Assembly (NCBI GenBank): GCA_023664455.1
Contig: JAMPFM010000015.1
Coordinates: 1-57,303 of the forward strand
DNA length: 57,303 bases
Reading direction: 5' to 3'
Source of the DNA: Blautia sp.
GTDB lineage: Bacteria; Bacillota; Clostridia; Lachnospirales; Lachnospiraceae
The position numbers were made by a program, and so were the translations under genes. Below the pieces are notes generated by a model, which saw nothing but the letters and a program-made list of their open reading frames with translations, had not been told where the DNA came from and ran no database searches. This document shows, piece after piece, positions 24,713 through 33,660 of the stretch (position 1 is its first letter; each line of letters opens with the position of its first letter).

Positions 24713-27700
24713 TTAAACTGTTTTTACTTTCACGCTTTTCTTGTCTTTCTTCATGAAAAGAATAATTGACAAACATGCAAGCCCAAGTGACAAAAACCAC
24801 TTAGGATGAATTGGATCTCCTGTCTTCGGCGTGGAGTCCAGCAATCCTTCCGATAAGTTCTGCGTATTGACATAAATTGTATACGGCGAGAAGTGGGTTG
24901 CGGTGAAACTGATGCACGGTATTCCGTTAATCGTTGTAAACCGCTCGCTCAAGTCTTCTAACTGGTCGGATACCACTGCGCCCGCCATATTATTTCCTGC
25001 ATAAAGAGTCAGCGCATCTGGCAGCGGAATCGTAATATCTACCGACAATCCCTGTGTATTCGTTATCTTCGTCGTTCCGGTCGAATCATAGAGACTGATA
25101 TCCATCGCATAATAAAGGATACTCTCCAGATTGCCATATTTATTTGTCAATGCATTGACTACCGCCTGGGTTGCCTCGTCCGTTTCGGAAATCTTTACGA
25201 CAAAATTATCCGTAGAGCCGTTGACAGTCGCCGTCGCCAAATCTTTATTGCTGATACCCGGCTTGGTAATATCCACTCTCGTGCTGCCGTTTCCGGTATC
25301 CCTATTATTTGTATTACCTGTACCTGTGCTGACGGTTCCGCCCGCCGCAGGAGCGCCGTCCACATAGTTCGCCGTAATCGTTACATTGTTTGCCGGCATG
25401 ACGAAAGTCGTCGCCGTCATGCTCACGCTCGCTAATGTAACGCCCTGGGATTCCGTCGTCCACTTGCTGAAGACTTTTCCCGTCGCAGGCGTATTCGCCG
25501 CAATGATTACCGTCGTTCCCACATCATAACTTCCGCTTCCGCTGCCGTTTACAACCGTTACCGTATATTTTCCGGTTGCTCCCGTAGACGTAGAGGTCGC
25601 CGAAGTAGAAGAGGTACTGCTATTGCTTGTATTATTGGAAGTCTTATTACTTGTATTAGAACTTCCTTTGCTGGTTGTTCCAGAGCTGCCGCCGCTGGTT
25701 CCCGAACCGCTGAACATACCAAGAATCGTCAGGTTCTTCTGTACGTTTAAGTACTCGTCGCTGCTCCATTTCGTAAAGGTGTAGCCTTTATGGTCATGAT
25801 CCGGCATATTGGATGGCGGAACCGCTGCTGCGCCCGGTTCAATCAGCTGTGTATTGCCCATCTGCAGGCCGCAGACCTGACAGTAGAAGTCAACCGTATA
25901 ATGCTTGCCGTCTACCATACCGTTCGCCGAATATCCCTGCGCGATAAATACCGTATCCGTCGTAATCGGCGCGCTGACTTCCGCCCCGCTCGTACTAATC
26001 CATTTCTCAAAAACCCATCCTTCTTTTTCAGGAGCCGCAGGGATTTCATCCTCCGTCAGTTTGCTGTTATTAATCTTATACAGCGTATCGCCTATCTGGT
26101 TTCCATCTGCATCTAAGAAAACAACCGTCCATTCCGAGGTCTTTTCCTGATAATCCAGCAGATAATCATCTGCATATTTTTCAGCATATCTTCGCGCGGA
26201 AGAATCTGCATAAGTAGTTACTGTGGTCACCAGCGTCTTTCCAGAAACCTTTGCATCCACAAATGCCTTCGCCGAGATAAAGACCTCTTTTCCCGGAATA
26301 CTCAGTTCCCCTAAGTTATTATCATAGGCAAAAGCGCCTTCATCAATGTAATTTACCGTCCTCGGCATCCAGATTAGCTGTACATGTTCACAATTTTTAA
26401 AGCAGTCCTTCGGAATCCTCGTCAGATTCAGCGCCGTATCCAGATATACTTTTGTCACATTGACACATTCTTCAAAAGCGCCGTCCCGAATCTCTTTCAC
26501 TCTGCTGATGGTAACGGTTTCTTTCCCATCACTATACCCAGGTTCCGGTACGACAGGTGTACCGACTCCGCCGCTCTTTCCTCTTGCATAAAGACACTCT
26601 TCTATCGTATAAGTACCCTCATAGCTGCCCAAATCCGTATCTGCAGCCACTGTATCCCTGGAATAAATAATACCGTTATCCGCCGTATACTTTCTATTGC
26701 CGTCACAGTTTACATTTGTCAGCGTATAGCAGCCTCTAAAAGGCGCCGTCCCGATATCCGCGCAATCCGGTCCAAGCGTTACCATCTGCAGCTGTTCACA
26801 GCTATCGAACGCATAATCTGGGAAATATTTCACGCTGCCAAGCTTCACGGTCTTAATCTGGTCGTTACCACGCACATTCTTTTCCCTTGCGCCTTCCGCT
26901 TCCGCTTCCGCCGCAGTCAGACTATAATCGTCATATTTACCACTGAACAGCCCCGGAACGATGCGGATGCCGTCCCTGTCCGTACCGGAACTATCGTTGG
27001 AATACATCGTCTCGGTATAAGCATCCCATACGCCGTCCCTGCCTGTCAGATAGATATCTTTATTACCGTCGTTCCGGCTGCGTCCTACAGTTTCCCCATC
27101 CGCCAGTAAATTCTTACAATAACCCCTGACATCGATGGAATCCACGCCCGCCGGCACATCAATATACTGGGTCGCATCAACTAACTTGATTTCTTCATCC
27201 GAAGGCGAAATAAAGGTATTTTCAGCGCTCCGGTTTGTTACAATATTAAATGCATTCCCCTCATGGGCATAATAAGCATCCGGTAAATCACTGGCATAAA
27301 CCACTAACGGCTCAAACAGCCAGTCTGTCAGCGTATGGACAGTCGCCAGCATTCCATTCATGGCGGAATCATCATCTCCAGAATCATCATCCTCATCGGG
27401 ATCCGGGGTTGGTGGAGTTGGCGTTGGCGTCGAAGTCGGCGCACCGTTTACCCATTCATCCCATTCCCAGCTAAACTGGGGATTTACCCAGGGCCCATAA
27501 TCACTGGAATTATAAATCTGCGTTTTTGCCGCTTCCTTTGCAGTCTCATCCGCCGCACTCATGACTTCATCCTGCCATCTCTTTGCAAAGGTCACTCTTC
27601 TGTCGTTATAATAGGAATCCCGGTACTTCTCATAGGACTCTTGCTCTTTCATGTCCTCATAGGAATCATAGCCTTTTCGGTCAATTTCACTTTCATACTT

Positions 27701-30205
27701 CTTATTTAAAAGTCTGCTAATCTGGCTGCTCTTAGGATAATCCAGTAATGTCACCATATCCGTATTCGGATTATACATAACGGTCAGATAGGTCGGGAAC
27801 AGGCTCTGGTAACATACACGGATATCGCCGTTTCCATTTTCATCCGTCTTAATAATGTTATTCTTATCCATCGCCCAGGTAAAAGGCGCGTATCCGTTTA
27901 CGATATCACCATGAAAAGTCAGTCTGTCACTTCCCGTCTTGAAAGCGTCCGTCCCTATGGTAAAGGAAGCATGGTCTTCCGGACTGTTGAAGGTAACGTC
28001 AATTAACTGATTACAATCTTTGAACGCTTCCTTTCCAATGGACTTCACAGAATTGCCTATCGTTACCTTCTCTAAGATTTCCCAACCTTTGAATACCTCG
28101 TCGTCAATCTTAGAGATGGAATTATCTTCAATCAGCAATTTCCTGACACTGTCGTTTAATCCTTCATCCGAGAAACAGTTTTTCGCTATGGAAGTTACTT
28201 TCACATTGCCAACCTGCTCTGGAATGACCAACTCTTCCACAATCCCTGAGGAATTCTTATTTTTCCTCGTACAAGAGGTTAATACGCCCTGACTATCAAT
28301 ACACAACAGATAGGTTCCGTCGCTGATTTCATAGTATTCTTTATTCTTGCGGACATACAAATACGGTACAGTCTTTGAAACCGCCGTTTCAGCTTCCCAG
28401 GTCGCCTGACGGGGACTCGCCGGGTCGTTGCCATTTGGCAGGGTCATTTCCGGTCCCTTCACATAGAAGTCCTCGTTCGTTACCGTGGAAAATAGAATCT
28501 TGGAATTATAATTTGCAAATCCACAGGACGCGCCATTATTATCCGGGAATTTCACACATGCCAGATTAAAACAATAATAAAAGGTATTGTCCGGCACCAT
28601 CGGGCTGGGTCTATCCTTTCCGAATCTGGCGGGCATCGTGACATATTGCAGATTCGCCCTTCCGGCAAGGACATAATCGCCCAGAGAGTCCGCATTATTA
28701 ATGAAGGTCGGGAATGTAAACATATTCATCCCGCCCGTCGCAGTGTCTTCCACTGCAAAAGCGCCTTCCCCGATGTATCCAACCTGTACCGTATCAGCTG
28801 CACTGGGTTTATTGAACTCTTCCATCGTGGTGTCTTTGCCTGACCCCATGAAAATAACACTATCCAAAGCTACCGCATTATAAAAAGCATACCTGTCAAT
28901 CTTGAGATAAGAACTAATCGGCACCTGGGAAAAATCTATTTTCCGCAGCTGTCCGCACTTTGCAAACGCTCCCGGTCCGATTTCCGTAATGCCGCTCCCC
29001 TCGGGGAATCGCACTTCCTGCAGATTCAACGCGCAGAAAGCCTCTGTTCCGATGACCTGCGTATTTTTGCCTATTGACAAATTCACGATATGACAGCCTT
29101 TAAAGGCGCGGTCGCTGATTGCCCTGATATTGGAAATATTAATACTTTCCAGATAGGAATTTTCAAAGGCGCTGACGCCTATATATTCCATCGGGATTGC
29201 ATCGGAAGTTACCAGGCTCGTTACATTCTGGACGCCGTAAAACACTTCATCCCCGATTCCCCTGATACTCGTCGTGTTTAACCTGCTAAATCCGTTCTGG
29301 TCAAAAGATAAATCCGTCTCGCCAGCCGTCAAAGTAATTTTCTGCGGAATATAGACAGTCTTATTATTTGCCGCAGTATTTCCGGATGTACTTCCCGTAC
29401 CGGAACCAGTGCCGCCTGTACTATCTTCCACCACATCCATGCTCTTATCTCTCTCATCAATGACTTCGACCAGTTTAAACCCTTCCAGACCGGGGGTTTT
29501 ATCACAATAATAAATCAATTTGTTCTCAGGAGATAAATCCGCCGGCGTTTTCTCGATTACAGGTATGTAGGCGTCCCCCTGCTTATAATTCTTACATTGA
29601 TCCAGATAGGTCTGATACTCCGCCGCAAAAAATTTCTGTAAGAAATCTTCCGCTTCTTTCGTATTGTTGGCATTGTCATTCATCTGAAGCTTATAGGTCT
29701 TACCGGAATTATTCGTATTCGCATACCAGGTGTTATAAGTCGTCTTTTCAATGACATTATACTCGGTGGTAATATTCTCATATACATAGATGGTATCCCG
29801 CAGATAATTTTTATTATAGCGGCTGATGATGTTCGCGCCCTGACCGTCGTTTCTTGTATTAAAAAATTCAAACTCTTTGATAAGAACCGGCGAAGTTTCC
29901 GCTATGTATACCGTATAGGACGTTCCTTTATGCGTCTTTCCCTCTGCAGACGTCACATTCTCATCCACTGTCACATCGGCTGTCGTCACATCATAAGCAT
30001 ATGGACGGCTCGGAACGACTACATCTCCCTCATCCGGATCATCCGTAATGATATCATCCCCGTCTGTCGCATAGTTTTCCGGTACCGGAATCGCCGCGAC
30101 GCCGATTGCCGTTATCATCAGGATTGCCGCCAGACTGCGCCGTATACTCCTTTTCAATCTCCTTTTGGATTTTTTAGATTTGTTTGCGAGTGTTTTCTTT
30201 GACAT
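24713..30205 (-). CDS. giant LRR surface protein with InlB-type repeats and sorting tail
   Basis: 1831 residues from ATG 30205 (GAGAGGG SD); an ATG at 30232 is less likely. A highly basic N-terminus and signal peptide (cleavage near residue 45) are followed by a unique region (~50-280). Several LRR_5 blocks follow (~300-480, ~640-770, ~1110-1340), interrupted by a Pro/Thr-Asp linker (TSTPTPTPPTPDPDEDDD). Then come InlB B-repeat-like units (VVFLDADGNQIGD, GWVFEKWIS; YTVDFYCQVCG, GYTFTKWSS), a Ser/Thr/Asn-rich stalk, a divergent repeat (GKVFSKWTT), and a HFSPYTIYV domain. The tail is TPKTGDPIHPKWFL plus a membrane segment and KKDKK. Predicted wall-anchored adhesin; the HPKWFL spacer is shared with the 955-residue protein. 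Confidence 0.93.
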   Translation of the reverse strand: MSKKTLANKSKKSKRRLKRSIRRSLAAILMITAIGVAAIPVPENYATDGDDIITDDPDEGDVVVPSRPYAYDVTTADVTVDENVTSAEGKTHKGTSYTVYIAETSPVLIKEFEFFNTRNDGQGANIISRYNKNYLRDTIYVYENITTEYNVIEKTTYNTWYANTNNSGKTYKLQMNDNANNTKEAEDFLQKFFAAEYQTYLDQCKNYKQGDAYIPVIEKTPADLSPENKLIYYCDKTPGLEGFKLVEVIDERDKSMDVVEDSTGGTGSGTGSTSGNTAANNKTVYIPQKITLTAGETDLSFDQNGFSRLNTTSIRGIGDEVFYGVQNVTSLVTSDAIPMEYIGVSAFENSYLESINISNIRAISDRAFKGCHIVNLSIGKNTQVIGTEAFCALNLQEVRFPEGSGITEIGPGAFAKCGQLRKIDFSQVPISSYLKIDRYAFYNAVALDSVIFMGSGKDTTMEEFNKPSAADTVQVGYIGEGAFAVEDTATGGMNMFTFPTFINNADSLGDYVLAGRANLQYVTMPARFGKDRPSPMVPDNTFYYCFNLACVKFPDNNGASCGFANYNSKILFSTVTNEDFYVKGPEMTLPNGNDPASPRQATWEAETAVSKTVPYLYVRKNKEYYEISDGTYLLCIDSQGVLTSCTRKNKNSSGIVEELVIPEQVGNVKVTSIAKNCFSDEGLNDSVRKLLIEDNSISKIDDEVFKGWEILEKVTIGNSVKSIGKEAFKDCNQLIDVTFNSPEDHASFTIGTDAFKTGSDRLTFHGDIVNGYAPFTWAMDKNNIIKTDENGNGDIRVCYQSLFPTYLTVMYNPNTDMVTLLDYPKSSQISRLLNKKYESEIDRKGYDSYEDMKEQESYEKYRDSYYNDRRVTFAKRWQDEVMSAADETAKEAAKTQIYNSSDYGPWVNPQFSWEWDEWVNGAPTSTPTPTPPTPDPDEDDDSGDDDSAMNGMLATVHTLTDWLFEPLVVYASDLPDAYYAHEGNAFNIVTNRSAENTFISPSDEEIKLVDATQYIDVPAGVDSIDVRGYCKNLLADGETVGRSRNDGNKDIYLTGRDGVWDAYTETMYSNDSSGTDRDGIRIVPGLFSGKYDDYSLTAAEAEAEGAREKNVRGNDQIKTVKLGSVKYFPDYAFDSCEQLQMVTLGPDCADIGTAPFRGCYTLTNVNCDGNRKYTADNGIIYSRDTVAADTDLGSYEGTYTIEECLYARGKSGGVGTPVVPEPGYSDGKETVTISRVKEIRDGAFEECVNVTKVYLDTALNLTRIPKDCFKNCEHVQLIWMPRTVNYIDEGAFAYDNNLGELSIPGKEVFISAKAFVDAKVSGKTLVTTVTTYADSSARRYAEKYADDYLLDYQEKTSEWTVVFLDADGNQIGDTLYKINNSKLTEDEIPAAPEKEGWVFEKWISTSGAEVSAPITTDTVFIAQGYSANGMVDGKHYTVDFYCQVCGLQMGNTQLIEPGAAAVPPSNMPDHDHKGYTFTKWSSDEYLNVQKNLTILGMFSGSGTSGGSSGTTSKGSSNTSNKTSNNTSNSSTSSTSATSTSTGATGKYTVTVVNGSGSGSYDVGTTVIIAANTPATGKVFSKWTTESQGVTLASVSMTATTFVMPANNVTITANYVDGAPAAGGTVSTGTGNTNNRDTGNGSTRVDITKPGISNKDLATATVNGSTDNFVVKISETDEATQAVVNALTNKYGNLESILYYAMDISLYDSTGTTKITNTQGLSVDITIPLPDALTLYAGNNMAGAVVSDQLEDLSERFTTINGIPCISFTATHFSPYTIYVNTQNLSEGLLDSTPKTGDPIHPKWFLSLGLACLSIILFMKKDKKSVKVKTV

Positions 30206-30447
30206 TTCCCTCTCTCCTTCTGCCAGTAACACAAATTTATCTGTTTATCCGTCAGGCCTGGATTTGCCCAAGATATAAAAACATAATTATTAATGTTTAT
30301 ATCGGCATTTCTGTGCCCTCAGATTAGTCTTTTTCCTCGTATTTGTTAAAAATATATTAATTCACATACATTTTTATTTTACTATATCTGAAAATTTATG
30401 CAAGAGGTTTTCGACAGGAATTGCAGAGAGTGAATTACAGAGGGGCA
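30206..30447. promoter_or_regulatory. AT-rich interval with a likely internal promoter of the surface operon
   Basis: A 242-base gap between the 378-residue gene and the giant LRR gene. On the minus strand TTGCAT, 16 bases and TAAAAT (around 30380-30410) look like a promoter for the LRR genes. A weak AT-rich inverted repeat (GATATAAA...TTTATATC, about 30275-30305) lies in the leader. No gene is seen. Confidence 0.4.
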
Positions 30448-31584
30448 TCATTTATATTTTGCCGTTATCTGCTCGAAAATGAGCCTTGCATCTACTACCG
30501 TTTCGTTTTCCCCGCCCGAAAAGGTATAACGTCCATGAGACCTCGTTTTGATATACAAAGACAGTGTGTCGCTTTCCGTCGAAAAGGTATTTTCAAACAA
30601 ATCTATGTATACGTTCACTTTCGTCCATCCATACGCATCCGTCGTAAGTTTGGAAGCGGATATGTCCTCCGAGGCTATCAGTTCCCCTTCTTCCGTTTCC
30701 AACCGGTATTGCCCGGATACGTTGGAATCCTGCTGGTTCACCGGCTTGGAATGGGTACGATGCTTATAGGTAAACGATACGGCATACAGCATCTTTCCTT
30801 CTCCATTGATTAGGGGAATATGATAAGTTTCTTCCTTTTTATCATTTTTTTCTGTCCAGAGGTCAGATAAAGACGTGATATAAACGGCGGAGCTGATATC
30901 GTCATACGTTTCCGTGACAGAAACGTTTCCGTACATGTTTTTGACAGTGTCCGAGCCGCCTTTTTCGTAATAGGAATTATTATCCTTTCCATTGCCAATA
31001 AGCAAAGTCCCATTCACCCATGCCGCGCACCCGGCAGTCAGGTTATCCGCCGTGGCAGGTCTGATATAGATTGGAAAATCGTTTGCCTGCGTCGTGGCGG
31101 AAATCAGATTCTGGTTATTCTGGGAATCTGCGTCTTGATAATACAACGGCGCCCCTGATAGATTTGTCGCTTGTATCGCTGCAAGGTGCGCGACAGATTG
31201 AGAGTGCAAGATACCATCATAAAGATTTTGAAATGATAAATTTGCAGCATTTTCCGCTGGAAGGGTTTCCTCTTCTTTCTGGTATACAGTACCGCCGTCC
31301 GCTTTAAAATAGGTGCCGACACCATTTAAGGCGGCTGCCGTATTTGTCTTATACGACTCTTCTAAACGATCCATTTCATCGGCCAGATAAATAAGGTCTG
31401 CAGAATCCATAACGACTGTTCCGTCTGCAAAATCAATAATTCCTTTAGACTGAATCTCACTTTTTCGTCCGGTTCCTTCCGCTGACACGTCCATTTCCAG
31501 CATTGCCAGCAAAAAAAGCACTGTGGAAAGAAGAAGCGCCATGCAGGGATAAATTAATTTTTTCCGATTGTTTCTATTTTTCAT
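30448..31584 (-). CDS. secreted protein of unknown function in the LRR surface operon
   Basis: 378 residues from ATG 31584 (MKNRNNRKKLIYPCMALLLS); an ATG at 31638 would add 18 hydrophilic residues and is less suited to a signal sequence. Signal peptide or anchor ~8-32, ending DVSAEG. The mature part starts with IIDFADGTVVMDSADLIYLADEMDRLEES, then a mixed region with many Asn/Thr, and a C-terminal half with a beta-rich look (TAYGW-like TTDAYGWTKVNVYIDLF). I recognise no family. The segment DG-x6-SADLIYLADEMDRL resembles the small secreted protein encoded just upstream, so the two may be related or interact. Its place before two wall-anchored LRR proteins suggests a surface role. Confidence 0.75.
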   Translation of the reverse strand: MKNRNNRKKLIYPCMALLLSTVLFLLAMLEMDVSAEGTGRKSEIQSKGIIDFADGTVVMDSADLIYLADEMDRLEESYKTNTAAALNGVGTYFKADGGTVYQKEEETLPAENAANLSFQNLYDGILHSQSVAHLAAIQATNLSGAPLYYQDADSQNNQNLISATTQANDFPIYIRPATADNLTAGCAAWVNGTLLIGNGKDNNSYYEKGGSDTVKNMYGNVSVTETYDDISSAVYITSLSDLWTEKNDKKEETYHIPLINGEGKMLYAVSFTYKHRTHSKPVNQQDSNVSGQYRLETEEGELIASEDISASKLTTDAYGWTKVNVYIDLFENTFSTESDTLSLYIKTRSHGRYTFSGGENETVVDARLIFEQITAKYK

Positions 31585-31684
31585 ATTTTCATCATCCTCT
31601 CTTTCTATGGGAATTATTCTGGGGGAACCATTCCTCAATAATCATTCCTTCGCAACTATTTCCTTAGCAGTCATTTCTTAAAAA

Positions 31685-31900
31685 TCATTCCCCAGACAAA
31701 TCGGGCAGCTCCCCAAAAAGCGCAGATAACTCGCCCTGTAAATACCCGATATCTTCTGTATAAAGCGATAGCTTTCCATCGTCCCAGATAAAACTGCCAT
31801 TATTTTTTCCCTCCGCCGCCAATATCTGGATATTTGCCACACATAACATACAGAATGCCGCAATGATTGGTGCCAGAAATAAAAACAGATTTTTTCGCAT
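31685..31900 (-). CDS. small secreted protein, first gene of the surface operon
   Basis: 71 residues starting at ATG 31900 behind a strong CGGAGG. Hydrophobic signal segment ~4-28 (cleavage near ILAAEG), leaving a mature peptide of ~42 residues (IWDDGKLSLYTEDIGYLQGE and an acidic C-terminus). The mature part parallels the start of the 378-residue protein: F-x-DG-x-hydrophobic, then (S/E)xDxxYLxxExxxL. The good SD, signal peptide and position 100 bases upstream of the next secreted protein support a real gene. Function is unknown. Confidence 0.7.
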   Translation of the reverse strand: MRKNLFLFLAPIIAAFCMLCVANIQILAAEGKNNGSFIWDDGKLSLYTEDIGYLQGELSALFGELPDLSGE

Positions 31901-32343
31901 ATTCTACTATCCTCCGTTCTATGGATTTTCAAATGCAGACGCTGCTTAGAATTTTGACAAACGATAATTTTCAGACAAAAAACACTGGAATCATTGCATA
32001 CTAAAACCAGATTTTCGCGCTTCCCTATTATTTTCAGGATTTGAAAGGTTATGCAATACTTATACCATAAACTTTTTCGCATTTCAAAGATTCTTTCTTT
32101 TCCTTCTGTAGAAAAAAAGTATTCGTAATTTCGTATACTCCAAGTCATTTCACAAGATATGGCATAAAAAGCAGCTATTTTTTCCAGCGGAAACAAAATA
32201 TTGTATTGTGCACTTTTTTCCCTATTCTGTTCCCACGAATAAAATTTTAATTTTCAATCTTTTCTCATCTTCGGAAACATGGACCTGCCTCATACATAAG
32301 ATAAAGCATAAAACAAAATAGCAAAATATGGAGGCACACAAAC
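31901..32343. other. 443-base divergent intergenic region
   Basis: An AT-rich region between the surface operon (minus) and the Cys/Asn-rich gene (plus). The supported item is the minus-strand promoter at 32059-32087. On the plus strand CATACAT near 32292 resembles a sigma-E -10, but the -35 is not convincing. No protein of sensible composition is seen on either strand. Confidence 0.6.
32059..32087 (-). promoter_or_regulatory. predicted promoter of the surface-protein operon
   Basis: Minus strand TTGAAA (32087-32082), 17-base spacer, TATAAG (32064-32059). This would give a leader of about 150 bases before the 71-residue secreted protein. Confidence 0.55.
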
Positions 32344-32571
32344 ATGAGTGATTTATCAGCAACTCAATGCGGATGCAATAACACAAGAGAGGGTAACAAC
32401 GGATGCTGTTCTTTAATCTGGCTTATCATCTTGTTCTCTATCTGCGGTAACAACAACAACGACGGCTGCGGCTGTGGTAACGGCATCGGACTTTTCAACA
32501 ACAATTCTGACGGATGCGGTTCCTGGATATGGCTGTTAATCCTTCTTAGCTGCTGCGGCAATTGCTTCTAA
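32344..32571 (+). CDS. small Cys/Asn/Gly-rich protein (chorion-like high-cysteine type)
   Basis: 75 residues behind GGAGG. The composition is striking: 13 Cys, many Asn and Gly, and two short hydrophobic blocks (SLIWLIILFSIC and WIWLLILLSCCGN). The MSDLSATQCGCNN start is, to my memory, typical of small proteins of Lachnospiraceae annotated as chorion-class high-cysteine proteins, whose function is unknown. It may be a membrane-associated or cross-linked spore/envelope component. It has its own terminator at 32599 and stands divergent to the surface operon. Confidence 0.8.
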   Translation: MSDLSATQCGCNNTREGNNGCCSLIWLIILFSICGNNNNDGCGCGNGIGLFNNNSDGCGSWIWLLILLSCCGNCF

Positions 32572-32598
32572 TCCTATCACTTCTTGCACACACATCGG

Positions 32599-32630
32599 AA
32601 AATAGGCTCGCTGCTTGAGCCTATTTTTCT
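32599..32630 (+). terminator. terminator after the Cys/Asn-rich gene
   Basis: Perfect 11-bp stem AAAATAGGCTC (32599-32609) / GAGCCTATTTT (32617-32627) with a 7-base loop, running into a T-rich sequence. It is nearly symmetric, so it may also work from the other side. Confidence 0.9.
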
Positions 32631-32687
32631 CTTGTGAAGCATATACTTTGTTAAGTCTATTTACGGGCGGCGAAAGGCATAGAAATC

Positions 32688-33182
32688 ATGAAAGAAGACT
32701 CTTCCAACGTTATGGCATTTGATGCCTTGTATACGAACAACCAAATCCAGAAGCTGAAAGTCATCCTCCCCTACATAGACCCTTCCATGCAAAAAAACAT
32801 GGCTGTCTACATCAAATATATGGAATTAAAATACACGATGGAGCTATGCAAAAGGCACCCCTTTCATATATGCTCCGCCCCCGATACGAAACAACACCCG
32901 GATTTCAAAAAACTCTGTCGGGAGTTAAAGGTTTATTGTACGGAAAACGAGGTAAAACAGTTAGAACAAATGGAATCTATGTTACAGACAATGGAAATGT
33001 ATCAGGAAATGAGTCAGACCATGAATGCCATGCAGGAACTTTTTCCTGATATGGGATCCGGCGATGCAAACGGCACTCCCGGCATGGGCATGGAAGAGCT
33101 TCTCATGGGTATGCTTTCCCCCGAACAGAAAGCGATGTTTGAGACATTCAGCAGCCATCCATCGCAGACACCAAATAACTGA
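32688..33182 (+). CDS. uncharacterised protein, Met-rich helical tail
   Basis: 164 residues, cytoplasmic. Mostly helical; it contains KLKVILPYIDPSMQKNMAVYIKYMELKY early, a CKRHPFHICSAP pair of cysteines, then a Met/Gln-rich helical stretch (~105-150, MESMLQTMEMYQEMSQTMNAMQELF) and a Gly/Met-rich tail. No family is recognised. It is followed after 15 bases by an 89-residue gene, with GAGAAAGGAG bridging them, so the two are surely co-transcribed and probably act together. The SD AAAGG sits about 12 bases before the start. Confidence 0.8.
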   Translation: MKEDSSNVMAFDALYTNNQIQKLKVILPYIDPSMQKNMAVYIKYMELKYTMELCKRHPFHICSAPDTKQHPDFKKLCRELKVYCTENEVKQLEQMESMLQTMEMYQEMSQTMNAMQELFPDMGSGDANGTPGMGMEELLMGMLSPEQKAMFETFSSHPSQTPNN

Positions 33183-33197
33183 GAAAGGAGTTTTGAT

Positions 33198-33467
33198 ATG
33201 GAATCCTGGTTAAATGACCCGGCGGTCGCGCATATCGATAAGGCAAAACTGGATTTTCTGCAGATGCTTGTCTTTGAAAGCAATGGACTGACCAAAGAAC
33301 AGATGCTGCCCTTCCTAATGGCAGTCGCCAAGCGCAGCAAAGAAAGCAATATCAGTTTCAGCGAGGAAGAAATCAATACCATCGTACAAACCTTGCAGAA
33401 ATACGCCAGCCCGGAAGAACTGGACAAAATGCAAAAAATGACTGCTTTATTTCATAAAAGGCGTTAA
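33198..33467 (+). CDS. uncharacterised small helical protein, partner of the preceding gene
   Basis: 89 residues with a strong SD (GAAAGGAG). All-helical, amphipathic: LDFLQMLVFESNGLTKEQML, then AVAKRSKESNISFSEEEINTIVQTLQKY, ending with basic residues (LFHKRR). No signal peptide or known domain. Tight coupling with the 164-residue gene and a shared terminator at 33473 mark a two-gene operon. Function unknown; a heteromeric complex is a reasonable guess. Confidence 0.82.
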   Translation: MESWLNDPAVAHIDKAKLDFLQMLVFESNGLTKEQMLPFLMAVAKRSKESNISFSEEEINTIVQTLQKYASPEELDKMQKMTALFHKRR

Positions 33468-33472
33468 AAGAA

Positions 33473-33524
33473 GCGGTTCCTATATAGCTTGGAAGATTCT
33501 TCGCAGCTTAGGAACCGCCTTTTT
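33473..33524 (+). terminator. terminator of the two-gene operon
   Basis: Stem GCGGTTCCTA (33473-33482) / TAGGAACCGC (33509-33518), with a smaller inner hairpin between, followed by CTTTTT. It begins six bases after the stop codon. Confidence 0.88.
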
Positions 33525-33557
33525 GAAAACAAATGAAAAAGATTCTGACTCTATCCC

Positions 33558-33660
33558 TATAGTAAACGACATAACTAATTGCTCATTCCGGCTCTTGCAA
33601 AAGCCATATATGCAAGCTTTTACAAGAGCCGAAATGGCAATTATTAATGTCGTTAACTAT
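33558..33660. repeat. 103-bp imperfect palindrome overlapping the leuS 3' end
   Basis: Left arm 33558-33604 and right arm 33616-33660 are complementary over ~45 bases with several mismatches; the inner part (CGGCTCTTGCAAAAGC with GCTTTTACAAGAGCCG) has one. It differs in sequence from the four-copy palindrome family. The leuS stop codon lies in the right arm. It separates two convergent units and could be a terminator or a small mobile palindrome. Confidence 0.75.

Noticed and set aside
26384-27109. 241-codon plus-strand open frame
   Set aside because: Antisense to the giant LRR protein; Ile/Arg/His-rich composition indicates a shadow.
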